This document shows, piece after piece, positions 33,775 through 42,608 of a stretch of 64,000 bases of DNA; the stretch's first letter is position 1, and every line of letters begins with the position of its first letter. The DNA is taken from assembly GCA_041879415.1 (NCBI GenBank), contig CP090851.1, positions 1,364,001 through 1,428,000 of the forward strand, in the 5' to 3' direction. This DNA comes from Vibrio chagasii. Its GTDB lineage: Bacteria > Pseudomonadota > Gammaproteobacteria > Enterobacterales > Vibrionaceae. Made by a program: the position numbers and the translations under genes. A model generated the notes under the pieces. That model was given only the letters and a program-made list of their open reading frames with translations. It was not told the origin of the DNA and ran no database searches.

Positions 33775-35028
33775 TTACTCTTCTACTTTGTTTGTTGCTT
33801 GAGCGCTTTCAGACACTTCGACCATGACTTGCTTAAACTTCACCGTCATTCGCTCTAAACGCGCTTTTTCAGATTCAGTTTCGAACTCTTCTAAGGCAAT
33901 ACGCTTGGTAAACACGTCCATTGGGCTAAGTTCAGACAGAGTTTCTGCTGATTCTTGCTCCAACGCTTGGTTGCGACGCTCTCTTGCACGGCGCAGTTGA
34001 AGTACTTCCACATTCAAGCCTTCAGTCAATGCACGCATACGTTCTTGTAGATCAGATAGGTAATCTTGAGCCTGAACCTCTATCGACAACCACACGCTTT
34101 GTTCGTCAACCAAACCAATATATTGATTCAGTTGAGATTCTATCTCGCTCAAGTCGCCTTTAATTTCCGCCAACGGTTGGAAAGTTGGAACGGCTAATTG
34201 AGAAATCGTTCGTTTGCCTTCAGAAAACTCAACCACGCACACCTGCTTCTGAGATTTAAGCTCATCAAAGCTCAGTGGGATTGGAGAACCGGAATAACGA
34301 ATGTATTCACGCTTAGCCACCACTTGAGGACGATGAATATGACCAAGAGCAATGTAGTCAGCATCTGGGAAACCATCCGCAGCAAAGCCATCTAGGTTAC
34401 CAACGTAAATATCACGTACAGAATCTGACTGTTGAACGCCCATCGCAGTAAGGTGTCCCGTAGCAATAATCGGCATGTGTTCATTGTTTTCATAGTTAGC
34501 GCGCTTAGCGACCGCCGCTTCATAAACACTTTGGTAGTGCTGCTTGATGGCATCGCCAAGCTGTTTTTGACGCTCTACGCCAGAAACACCGGCTTGACTG
34601 GTCAACACATCACGTGGGCGGATAAAAGGAATGGCACACACCAGCGCTTCTACATCGCCCTTTTTACCCTTGAGTTCAACAACCTGAGTCGCATGATCTT
34701 CGTTGGTATTTGGGATGACGTCAGCCCCCATGTATTTGAGCAGCTGTTGTGTCTCTTTGAGAACCGAAACGGAATCGTGGTTTCCGCCTAGCAGTATCAA
34801 TTGACAGCCAATCTTGTTCGAATCGACGACAAACTTGTTATACATCTCACGAGCGTAACTTGGTGGCGTACTGGTATCGAAAATGTCACCAGCAACGATG
34901 ATCGCATCGATGTCATGTTCAGTAACTTGCTCAAGTAACCATTGTAAGAAACGTTCATGTTCATTCTTACGGCTTTTGTTGTAGAAGTTTTGGCCAAGAT
35001 GCCAATCGGACGTGTGAAGAATCTTCAT
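33775..35028 (-). CDS. sbcD: Exonuclease subunit SbcD (Mre11-like nuclease)
   Basis: A 417-residue Mre11-type metallophosphoesterase nuclease. The motifs are in order: TSDWHLGQ (Asp8, His10), AGDIFD (Asp48), GGNHD (Asn83-His84-Asp85) and GHIHRPQ later. The length matches E. coli SbcD (400). SbcD resects double-strand ends and, with SbcC, cleaves hairpins such as those formed by palindromes. The gene lies directly upstream of sbcC with a 5-bp gap, an operon. Confidence 0.95.
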   Translation of the reverse strand: MKILHTSDWHLGQNFYNKSRKNEHERFLQWLLEQVTEHDIDAIIVAGDIFDTSTPPSYAREMYNKFVVDSNKIGCQLILLGGNHDSVSVLKETQQLLKYMGADVIPNTNEDHATQVVELKGKKGDVEALVCAIPFIRPRDVLTSQAGVSGVERQKQLGDAIKQHYQSVYEAAVAKRANYENNEHMPIIATGHLTAMGVQQSDSVRDIYVGNLDGFAADGFPDADYIALGHIHRPQVVAKREYIRYSGSPIPLSFDELKSQKQVCVVEFSEGKRTISQLAVPTFQPLAEIKGDLSEIESQLNQYIGLVDEQSVWLSIEVQAQDYLSDLQERMRALTEGLNVEVLQLRRARERRNQALEQESAETLSELSPMDVFTKRIALEEFETESEKARLERMTVKFKQVMVEVSESAQATNKVEE

Positions 35029-35151
35029 TGCTGCTCACTGGAAGTCGGTAATACCTATAATCTACCAAAATCGCCCATACAATTCCCTTTTATAAGCTTG
35101 TGAAAAGCAACTAATTTTACACATGAACGCATCATGGGTTATAGCTACAAA

Positions 35152-35177
35152 AAAGCCGCTCATAATCAGAGCGGCTT
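35152..35177 (-). terminator. Terminator of the OmpA-like barrel gene
   Basis: AAAGCCGCTC and GAGCGGCTTT pair exactly over 10 bp with a 6-base loop. On the minus strand it is followed by a T-run, so it ends the gene at 35216. Confidence 0.88.
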
Positions 35178-35215
35178 TCGTATCAACTATAAACAATTTC
35201 AGATCTCAACAGGCG

Positions 35216-35794
35216 TTAGAAATTGTAAGAAGCACCCAGTGTTACTGTGCTAAATGCTACGTCTCGGCTGCTTAGACGTACTTTATTACCGTTAATATAA
35301 GCGAAGTTTTCAACGTTCACGGCGTCAGCTTGGGAGATCAGACGAAGTGTTAGGTTCTCTACTGGCGTGTATTCAACACCAACACCGAAGTGGAAGCCTG
35401 CGCCGGAGTCATCACCATAGAAAGCACTGTTGCTCGAGTTCAAATCTACGTAGCTTAAACCCGCTAGTACAAATGGACGGATTGAGTTATCGAAAGTGTA
35501 ACCAACATTCGCAGCTACTGAGAGAGACGTTGGTGAAAGCTTCTTTTGACCAAATAACTCATAATCAGCGTAGTCCGTATAGCCTAGTTCGATACCGACA
35601 ATACGGTTGAACTGATAACCGCCGTAAAGGTTGTAACCCATGCCGTCAGAATCTAAATTAGCGCCACCGTCCGTGTCTGAATCTTGATATACACCAAGGC
35701 CAGCACCAATGTATGGACCGCCCTCAATACCAGCAGCAAAAGTAGGAAGTGAAACCAAGCCAACTAGGCCTAATAGAAATGTTGATTTAAGCAT
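35216..35794 (-). CDS. OmpA-like beta-barrel outer-membrane protein
   Basis: A 192-residue outer-membrane barrel with a signal peptide (MLKSTFLLGLVGLVSLPTFA, cut before AGIEGG). The mature part reads GPYIGAGLGVYQ, GYNLYGGYQFNRIVGIELGY and ends VTLGASYNF, the terminal Phe expected for barrel insertion. It belongs to the OmpA-like transmembrane/porin-family group, though no OmpA peptidoglycan domain follows. ATG at 35792-35794 has AAGGG upstream; the frame is open to 35836. Confidence 0.87.
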   Translation of the reverse strand: MLKSTFLLGLVGLVSLPTFAAGIEGGPYIGAGLGVYQDSDTDGGANLDSDGMGYNLYGGYQFNRIVGIELGYTDYADYELFGQKKLSPTSLSVAANVGYTFDNSIRPFVLAGLSYVDLNSSNSAFYGDDSGAGFHFGVGVEYTPVENLTLRLISQADAVNVENFAYINGNKVRLSSRDVAFSTVTLGASYNF

Positions 35795-36279
35795 GAAAAT
35801 ACCCTTTTTAGTTTGTCCCACAGCACCGTTCATCAACTATTAATAGGTTTCCGACACTATTCCAACGGTTGCGATACTGTTTAAAATAAATTATTCAAGC
35901 GACTTCTAATAAACAATAAAACACTGTTCATTTGCGAAGTGATTGGGAAATTATCACGACAATTTTCATTCACCAAGCGAATAATTCATAAATTTTATAG
36001 AGTCTTATTTATGAGACAAAATAGATCAAAACCTTAAAGATGAGTAAAATTCATAGTATTAGCATTGTATCAATTATCATAAAACAAATATAAATCAGTT
36101 ATTTATAGAAAATTCAATCATATAGAGTGGTTTGTATATTCTAGCTATTACTTAATACTCCCCTTTCTGGAAAACAAAAAAGCTCACGCTATTTTTTAAT
36201 AGAGTGAGCTTTAATTTATCCTTTCAAATTATTCAGAACGAAACACTATTAAAATATATTTAAAATAGTGAATGTAATA
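35795..36279. other. 485-bp AT-rich intergenic region between barrel and GST genes
   Basis: No ORF supported. It contains the GST terminator at 36178-36213 and otherwise AT-rich promoter-like DNA for the barrel gene. Confidence 0.45.
36178..36213 (-). terminator. Terminator of the GST gene
   Basis: AAAGCTCAC and GTGAGCTTT arms, extended by AATA/TATT pairing, with a T-run on the minus strand. It lies 67 bp downstream of the GST stop codon. Confidence 0.8.
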
Positions 36280-36936
36280 TTAATGAGCTTCAGCAAGGCT
36301 TGCCAAATAGGTATTCGTTAAATAGAAGCCACTAAACTTTTCCACAAAATCTTGAGGTACCGTTTTCTCCGTTAAGCCCGACTTAATCAAAGCGCTCTGC
36401 CACGCTTGCACTTTAGGAAAACCTTCTAACATATCAAAACCTGAACGTTCTTTTATCACCGATGCACGGTGTAATAGTGGTAGCCAAGCGATATCGACAT
36501 TTGAAATGTAATTACCTTTAAAGAACTGTGTATCGCCTAATTTATTTTCAGCTTTAAGAAACGCTTTTTGAAGATTTGCCAAACGCTTATCAAACGTATC
36601 TTTGTCTTTACTTCCCATCGTTCCGCATTGTGGCATGTAATGTTTGCTCGCTTGATATGACCATGCTCGGTCCAATGCTTTTTGCTCGGCTGTTACCTCT
36701 TCAATAGGTGCGTATTTATCGTCAAGGTATTCAACAATCGCATCAGATTCAAATAATACGGTGTCATCTTCAGTCACTAGCACAGGCACTTGACCATTTG
36801 GAGAAATATCCAAAAACCACTGTGGCTTGTTGTTAAGCTCTATGTATTCGATTTCAAACGGCACTTTTTTCATAACTAGAGCCCCCATTACACGTTGAAC
36901 GAATGGGCAGTTTTTAAAGCTAATCAGTTTAATCAT
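36280..36936 (-). CDS. Glutathione S-transferase family protein
   Basis: A 218-residue GST. The N-terminal thioredoxin-like half starts MIKLISFKNCPFVQRVMGAL, in which Cys9 of CPFVQR occupies the omega/DHAR-type active site, and NGQVPVLVTEDDTVLFESDAI is the glutathione-binding turn. A helical C-terminal half follows. Omega-type enzymes reduce mixed disulfides with glutathione; the substrate is unknown. Confidence 0.88.
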   Translation of the reverse strand: MIKLISFKNCPFVQRVMGALVMKKVPFEIEYIELNNKPQWFLDISPNGQVPVLVTEDDTVLFESDAIVEYLDDKYAPIEEVTAEQKALDRAWSYQASKHYMPQCGTMGSKDKDTFDKRLANLQKAFLKAENKLGDTQFFKGNYISNVDIAWLPLLHRASVIKERSGFDMLEGFPKVQAWQSALIKSGLTEKTVPQDFVEKFSGFYLTNTYLASLAEAH

Positions 36937-37046
36937 TGTTGACTCCGTATCAGGTCATTAATTTGTATTTACATCCCTAAGACGAGCGTCATCAACAAAA
37001 GACGAAGTCTAATTCTATTTTTCTAAAAATTAAGAAATGTAGCCAC

Positions 37047-37643
37047 TTAAACGATTAAAGAAATTGCTATAGATGCCATTATTACACCCACAACAAATTC
37101 CAATACCTTCCAGGCTCGCGGGTTCTTAAACATCGGAGCCAAGAAACGCGCACCAAAGCCAAGAGAAAAGAAGAACACAAAAGAAGCCGATACCGCTCCG
37201 GCTCCAAATAACATCTGATTAGGTTGATATTGCGTGGAGATGGAGCCTAATAGCACCACGGTGTCTAGATAGACGTGTGGGTTTAACCAAGTAAAAGCTA
37301 AGCACATGGCTGCAGCTTTGATTAGTGAATCATTGGCTTGCGCAGTCGCCTCTAGCGCATGATTTTCAGTGAATGCCGAGCGGAAACTTAAAAATGAATA
37401 CACGCCCAAAAACATTGCCCCACCATAACGAGCAATCAGTTCGATTTGAGGAAACTGCTGAACAATAGCTCCGAAGCCTGTGACGCCAAAACTAATCAGC
37501 AACGCATCAGAGACAGCACACACAGTACAAATGACCAAAACATGTTGGTTCTTTAAGCCTTGCTTGAGTACAAAAGCATTTTGAGAACCTATCGCAAGTA
37601 TCAGCGAAAGTCCAAGGGAGAAACCGGCAAAATAAGTCGTCAT
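37047..37643 (-). CDS. LysE/ArgO family amino-acid exporter
   Basis: A 198-residue inner-membrane exporter of the LysE superfamily with about six helices. LGLSLILAIGSQNAFVLKQG is the family's conserved N-terminal motif, with Gln-Asn, and LAFTWLNPHVYLDTVVLLG contains the second signature (NPHVYLD). It is closest to ArgO (YggA), which exports arginine. Only the family is certain. It lies convergent with nothing; the LysE start is 440 bp from the divergent subtilase. Confidence 0.9.
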   Translation of the reverse strand: MTTYFAGFSLGLSLILAIGSQNAFVLKQGLKNQHVLVICTVCAVSDALLISFGVTGFGAIVQQFPQIELIARYGGAMFLGVYSFLSFRSAFTENHALEATAQANDSLIKAAAMCLAFTWLNPHVYLDTVVLLGSISTQYQPNQMLFGAGAVSASFVFFFSLGFGARFLAPMFKNPRAWKVLEFVVGVIMASIAISLIV

Positions 37644-38083
37644 GATAAGTGGTTATTTCTAGTTAATAGCTAAAGTCGTTCGTGTAAATATTATCTGATT
37701 TATGCGTCTTGTTAACAAGCAGCCCAATAGCCGAGGGGGGATGCATTGAGTCATACCCCTGCCTTTCTGACTTCATCATCTAAGCTCTAGCTTAATAAAT
37801 AACAAAATAATCAATTGATTTTAAAGTAAATTTATCCACCAAATTCATTTTATAAATATTGTTTTTATTAATAGAATTTAGCTCAAACTTTCAACCTTAA
37901 AAATCGATCACAGTGAGATCTCAATACCATTTCATTGACCAAGCGAATGATAGAAATCTAATTGCATATTACCTTTTGACAGTTTTTTGAACGGGCTTTT
38001 CCCGCTCTATCGACTGGCTTTATGTGCTTAGACATAGCCTTATACAAGCCAGTTAGTCACATAACTATAAGGACGCAACACAG
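37644..38083. other. 440-bp divergent intergenic region with structured 5' leader of the subtilase
   Basis: AT-rich without an ORF. Near the subtilase start it holds a CGGG-cttt-CCCG hairpin (37991-38004) and the competing stems described at 38013-38053. Confidence 0.5.
38013..38053 (+). promoter_or_regulatory. Mutually exclusive hairpins in the subtilase leader (candidate regulatory structure)
   Basis: ACTGGCTT (38013-38020) pairs exactly with AAGCCAGT (38046-38053). GGC-(2-nt bulge)-TATGT (38016-38025) pairs alternatively with ACATAGCC (38032-38039). Both use the same GGC bases, so only one can form at a time. It ends 30 bp before the ATG. This is a structure-only observation. Confidence 0.35.
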
Positions 38084-39802
38084 ATGAAACACGGATACCG
38101 ACTTACTACTCTCGCTTTAGCTATCATAGCTTCCGCACACGCCACCGCTTCAACAGTTAAAGAAGACGGCGTTACACCGCAGATTGTCAATTCACCTTTC
38201 ATACAAGACGTAAAAGGTACGATTGTTGAAGATTACTCTAAGCAAACCATTCAACCATCTTTGTTCTCAATGAGAATGATGAGCTCTGCTGATTCACAGC
38301 GCGGCGATTGGTTCAATCTATCTGCGAGCTACACAAGGCTTCAAGGCGTAGGTTCTGACGTGGTATATGACTACCTTATGCCACCACTAAAGCCAGAGCC
38401 AGTGATCGTGGCTGTGCTTGATTCGGGCGTTGATGTGGAACATGAAGACCTCAAAAACAAACTTTGGACGAACAAAGGCGAGATCCCAGATAACGGTATT
38501 GATGATGACGGCAATGGTTACATCGATGATATTCACGGATGGAACTTTCTCGGAAACTCTTTAGGAATTAACGTTGATCAAGATACATTAGAGGTCACAC
38601 GAGAATACAAGAAATACCTGAAACTTAAAGAAAATGGACATTGGATTCCGCGTAAAAAGCGTAAGTACTATGAAGGCGTAGAGTCTGACTACCTCTCCTC
38701 TTTAAAAGACGACCAAGATGTGTTAAATCGTGTCACTACAGCGATTGACCAAGCCAACGAATACAAAGAAGAGATTCTACAATACGTTGATCAGAAAGAC
38801 TTTTCGACTAATGGTTTAAAAACGCTATTAGATAACGAAAACGCTAGCGTTGTTGCAGCGGCGCAAGGTCTTCTTAACCTATTTGAATCTTGGTACTCAT
38901 TTGAATATTTGGAATCTCGCCGTAGCCGCTATCAAGACTCTTTAGACTTCCATTTAAATCTTGATCTCGATACTCGTCGCGACATTGTTCTAGATGACAT
39001 CAATAACCCTTGGGAAAAAGGCTACGGTAACAACGATGTTAAGGGGCCTGTTGGCTCTCACGGCACTCACGTAGCTGGTATCATCGCTGCTGAACGCGGC
39101 AACTTTATTGGTATCGATGGTGTTGCGGACCATGCTCAGATAATGGCAGTGCGTATGGTGCCAAATGGGGATGAGCGAGACAAAGACATTGCCAACGCTG
39201 TTCGTTACGCTGTCGATAATGGCGCAAAGATCATTAACATGAGTTTTGGTAAAAGCTACTCACCTCGCAAGTACATCGTTGACCATGCATTCCGCTATGC
39301 CGCTCATAAAGGTGTGCTGATTGTTCACTCTGCGGGTAATAGCCGTAACGACAACGACATCAAACCAAGCTTTCCTAACCGCTATGCTAAGCACTACCGT
39401 TCAAAGCCTATCTCAACATGGTTAGATGTAGGTGCATCTGCAAAATACGCAGATCAAAGTTTAGTCGCAAGCTTCAGTAACTTCGGTCAAGAGTCAGTCG
39501 ATGTATTTGCTCCTGGATATCGCATATTATCAACAACACCGGGTAACACTTACGGTTCGAAAAGTGGCACTAGCATGGCAGCACCTGTAGTTTCGGGTAT
39601 CGCGGCATTAGTATGGTCTCGTTACCCTGATCTAACAGTGAAAGAGCTGAAATCGCTATTAATGAACGAATCAAAAGCCTATCCAGAATTGCTTGTTAAA
39701 AAGCCTTCTAGCCCGACAGATTTAGTGCCTTTCACCACCCTATCGATTTCCGGAAGCGTGGTTGACGCTGAAGCGATATTCACAGAGTTAGAAACACGCT
39801 AA
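38084..39802 (+). CDS. Secreted subtilisin-family (S8) serine peptidase
   Basis: A 572-residue S8 protease with a Sec signal peptide (MKHGYRLTTLALAIIASAHA). The triad is Asp113 in VAVLDSGVDVEHED, His326 in GSHGTHVAGI and Ser497 in GTSMAAPVVSG, with the oxyanion Asn in AGNSRNDND. Between Asp and His lies a 210-residue charged insertion, much longer than in subtilisin. NGIDDDGNGYIDDI recalls Ca-binding Asp-rich segments in Vibrio and Bacteroidetes S8 enzymes. AAGGAC precedes the ATG. Confidence 0.92.
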   Translation: MKHGYRLTTLALAIIASAHATASTVKEDGVTPQIVNSPFIQDVKGTIVEDYSKQTIQPSLFSMRMMSSADSQRGDWFNLSASYTRLQGVGSDVVYDYLMPPLKPEPVIVAVLDSGVDVEHEDLKNKLWTNKGEIPDNGIDDDGNGYIDDIHGWNFLGNSLGINVDQDTLEVTREYKKYLKLKENGHWIPRKKRKYYEGVESDYLSSLKDDQDVLNRVTTAIDQANEYKEEILQYVDQKDFSTNGLKTLLDNENASVVAAAQGLLNLFESWYSFEYLESRRSRYQDSLDFHLNLDLDTRRDIVLDDINNPWEKGYGNNDVKGPVGSHGTHVAGIIAAERGNFIGIDGVADHAQIMAVRMVPNGDERDKDIANAVRYAVDNGAKIINMSFGKSYSPRKYIVDHAFRYAAHKGVLIVHSAGNSRNDNDIKPSFPNRYAKHYRSKPISTWLDVGASAKYADQSLVASFSNFGQESVDVFAPGYRILSTTPGNTYGSKSGTSMAAPVVSGIAALVWSRYPDLTVKELKSLLMNESKAYPELLVKKPSSPTDLVPFTTLSISGSVVDAEAIFTELETR

Positions 39803-39832
39803 CGCTATCCTATCTATTGATTCATTAAGAAG

Positions 39833-39863
39833 AAAGGTTGCTCAGAGCAACCTTTTTGTTTTT
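39833..39863 (+). terminator. Terminator of the subtilase gene
   Basis: AAAGGTTGCTC pairs with GAGCAACCTTT and is followed by TTTTGTTTTTT, 31 bp after the stop codon. Confidence 0.9.
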
Positions 39864-39878
39864 TAGTGCAGCAAAAGA

Positions 39879-40465
39879 GATTCCAGATACCTCGTTCCTC
39901 GATTCTGGAATGACGGGAGGAAATAGCGTGAATTTTGTATTCGTCATTCCCTATAGTGAGGAACAAACGTGATAAGGAGCCTCACTGTGCGATAAAAGAT
40001 TCCGGATACCTCGCTCCTCAGCTCTGGAATGACGACAAGAAATAGTAAGGGGTTGTATTCGTCGTTCCCTACAGTGAGGAACGAACGTAACAAGGAGTCT
40101 AGCTTTGTGGTAACAGATTCCAGTTACCTCGTTCCTCGGTTCTGGAATGACGACAAGAAATAGTAAGAGTGTTGTATTCGTCATTCCCTATGGTGAGGAA
40201 CGAACGAGATAAGGAACCTCACTGTGCAATAAAAGATTCCAGACACCTCGCTCCTCTATTTTGGCATGACGCGAGGAAATAACACGAATGCTTTATTCGT
40301 CATTCCCTACAGTGAGGGACGAACGTGATAGGGAATCTCGCTTTGCGGTAAGAGATTCAAGACACTTCGCCCCTCGGTTCTGGAATAACGAGAGGAAATA
40401 ACGTGAATGTTTTATTCGTCATTCCCTACAGTGAGGGACGAACGTGATAGGGAATCTCTTTATAC
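39879..40465. repeat. Tandem array of five 119-bp hairpin-rich units
   Basis: GATTCCAG starts recur at 39879, 39998, 40116, 40235 and 40354, a period of 118-119 bp. Each unit pairs ATTCCAGA-like with TCTGGAAT and carries a second palindromic part, CGTCATTCCCTA...GAGGAACGAACGTGATA(G)GGAA. The units diverge at scattered sites. The array sits between the subtilase and a GNAT gene. Short ORFs inside it are shadows. Confidence 0.85.
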
Positions 40466-40488
40466 GGTGTAATTCTACTAGGCCATAT

Positions 40489-40947
40489 TTAGCGCAATTC
40501 GATACTCATAAACTGGCTGTAAGGATCTAATTCATAATCCGCAAAGGGTTCACAGTATCCAAAGCCAAACTTCTCGTATAGATTGCGCGCAGGCTTGAAG
40601 TATTCCTCAGAACCTGTTTCCAAGCTTATTCTTTGATATTGGCGGTTAGAAGCAGTATCCAGAACGTGCTGCAAGAGTTTGCTCGCCACTCCGGTATTAC
40701 GAGCAAACTGAGAAGTTCGCATCGATTTAAGCTCGGCATTTTGGGCATCCAACTCTTTAATAGCCACACAACCCAATAATTGACTGTCTTTCCATGCACT
40801 GAAAAACGTAATCTCTGGTGATCTCAAAGCATCAAGATCGAGTGCATGCACGCTTTCTGGTGGCGACGTTGCATACATGTCCGCTAAGTGCTCTTCTAAT
40901 AGCCGAATTACCTCTCCGCCTGACAAATCATCAATTTTTATTTTCAT
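40489..40947 (-). CDS. GNAT family N-acetyltransferase
   Basis: A 152-residue GNAT. RNTGVASKLLQHVLDTA is the acetyl-CoA motif and NLYEKFGFGYCEPF the C-terminal signature. The order is that of the YedL-like acetyltransferases. The 119-bp repeat array ends immediately 3' of it. The substrate is unknown. Confidence 0.87.
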   Translation of the reverse strand: MKIKIDDLSGGEVIRLLEEHLADMYATSPPESVHALDLDALRSPEITFFSAWKDSQLLGCVAIKELDAQNAELKSMRTSQFARNTGVASKLLQHVLDTASNRQYQRISLETGSEEYFKPARNLYEKFGFGYCEPFADYELDPYSQFMSIELR

Positions 40948-41134
40948 AACGCTTTAATTATCCTTAATAAAATTTTAATCCGTTTTCCATTCAGTAAAAT
41001 TACGCTAGTGTAGTTAAATGATGAATATCATACTTTGCATATAGAGTCTCGCTGTATTTACCGTGTCTATCAGCGATATACCCAAATTAATGCAAAGCAC
41101 CATTTTACGGTAGAGATTAATTGATCAGACCGAT

Positions 41135-42457
41135 ATGAGTATCCAATTAGACTTAACGACAGCCTTACCTTGCCAGAACTTCGATTCTGCCCAAGGCTAC
41201 ATTACCCTCCAGGATCATCAGGTCATTGATGTCGACGATAATATAGCGACCCTATTTGGTTACGATGACCGAGAGTCGCTATTAAAGAATGTCGATTTCG
41301 TTTATTCCATGGTACCAGAGAGTTACCATGGCGCTCTTCGTGAACGTTACCTCACAGCCATTAAAGGCCAGCTTCAGAAAGGCAAACTGTATAAGGACGT
41401 ACCTATCAATGGGCGTACTCTATCCCTATTTAGCCTAGCGCACGTTATTAAACTCAATGACCGCCCTGCTCTTCGAGTCATGATCATCGATATCACATCT
41501 GTAGTTGCCTCTGAACGTAAACACCAAGAGAAAGACCACATGTATCGCACTCTACTGAAGAGTTCGAAACAAGGTGTACTCATTCATCAGAACTTCAAAC
41601 CACTAATGGTTAACCAGGCTTGGGTCGAAATGCAGGGAGCTGATTCAATAGAGCAAGTGCTAGCTATGGACTCTGTTATCTCAATCATCCCGCCCGACAA
41701 TCGAGTCAGCGCGCTAAAACGTAGCCAGAGTATTATGGCCGGTCACACTCCGAGTTTTAGTTCAGTGGTCAAAAACCGTTGCCTTGATGGAAGCAAAAAA
41801 TACTTCAATATTTACGACAACATCATCTATTGGGAAGGTGAAAAAGCAATTCAAGTAGTGGTCGAAGATGTCACTAGTAAAGTCGCACTAGAAAAAGAGT
41901 TAATTCATCGTGCACTTCACGATGACCTTACGCAGGTATTAACTCGTCAGGCGGTTTATGACTGGCTAAAAAAACCGACCAACGCCCAAACTAATATGTC
42001 TTGCTTGCTACTCGATATTGATGACTTCAAAAACGTGAACGACCAATTTGGACATAGCGTCGGTGACACTGTCATTCGAACACTCGCAGCCATCATCAAG
42101 AAGCATGTCAAAGCTCTAAATGGCGTTGTTGGCCGCTGGGGTGGTGAAGAGTTTATCGTGTTCTTCCCAAAATCTGTTACATGCCACGCAACCGCACTGT
42201 CTACGGCAGAGTCTCAAGCAAGAATTGTAGGTGAACGTATCTGTGAAGAATTTCGAAACCATCAGTTTATCGGTTTTAACCGGAAAAAATTCAAAACAAG
42301 CGTCAGTATTGGTATTACCGACAGCTGTGTCGTTCGTACCACTCGCTCCCTCAACACGCTCATCAGAGTAACGGATGAAGCGCTTTATAAAGCGAAAGCT
42401 AATGGTAAAGACAGAGTGTCATTAAACCCTGAAGGCGCTTGTGTAGAACCTAGCTAA
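41135..42457 (+). CDS. PAS-PAS-GGDEF diguanylate cyclase (GGEEF)
   Basis: A 440-residue cytoplasmic protein. Two PAS-like modules come first (about residues 15-125 and 135-245, with HQVIDVDDNIATLFGYDD in the first). A GGDEF domain follows: active-site GRWGGEEF at residues 334-340, preceded by DDFKNVNDQFGHSVGD. No RxxD inhibitory site precedes it, so c-di-GMP feedback is unlikely. It should make c-di-GMP, responding to a ligand or redox signal sensed by the PAS domains. No membrane helices are present. Confidence 0.92.
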   Translation: MSIQLDLTTALPCQNFDSAQGYITLQDHQVIDVDDNIATLFGYDDRESLLKNVDFVYSMVPESYHGALRERYLTAIKGQLQKGKLYKDVPINGRTLSLFSLAHVIKLNDRPALRVMIIDITSVVASERKHQEKDHMYRTLLKSSKQGVLIHQNFKPLMVNQAWVEMQGADSIEQVLAMDSVISIIPPDNRVSALKRSQSIMAGHTPSFSSVVKNRCLDGSKKYFNIYDNIIYWEGEKAIQVVVEDVTSKVALEKELIHRALHDDLTQVLTRQAVYDWLKKPTNAQTNMSCLLLDIDDFKNVNDQFGHSVGDTVIRTLAAIIKKHVKALNGVVGRWGGEEFIVFFPKSVTCHATALSTAESQARIVGERICEEFRNHQFIGFNRKKFKTSVSIGITDSCVVRTTRSLNTLIRVTDEALYKAKANGKDRVSLNPEGACVEPS

Positions 42458-42608
42458 TGATCTAGAACGCCCCACTTCAGACTTCCACTCTTACCCGAAG
42501 AATCTAGACAGTATAAATAGATAAATTTAATTAAGATTTTCTTGTTATTTTCAAGTTCTAGTTTACTATGCGCCACCCCAATTTTTTCAGCAAATGCTGC
42601 AGGCAAAC

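Noticed and set aside
39951..40184. 77-aa minus-strand ORF with MTNTTLLLFLVVIPEPRNEV start
   Set aside because: It is made entirely from 119-bp tandem repeat units, with no ribosome site; the amino-acid repeats mirror the DNA period.
29029..40465. Repeat arrays considered as CRISPR
   Set aside because: Periods are 216 and 119 bp with imperfect repeats throughout; there are no short identical repeats with unique spacers and no cas genes.
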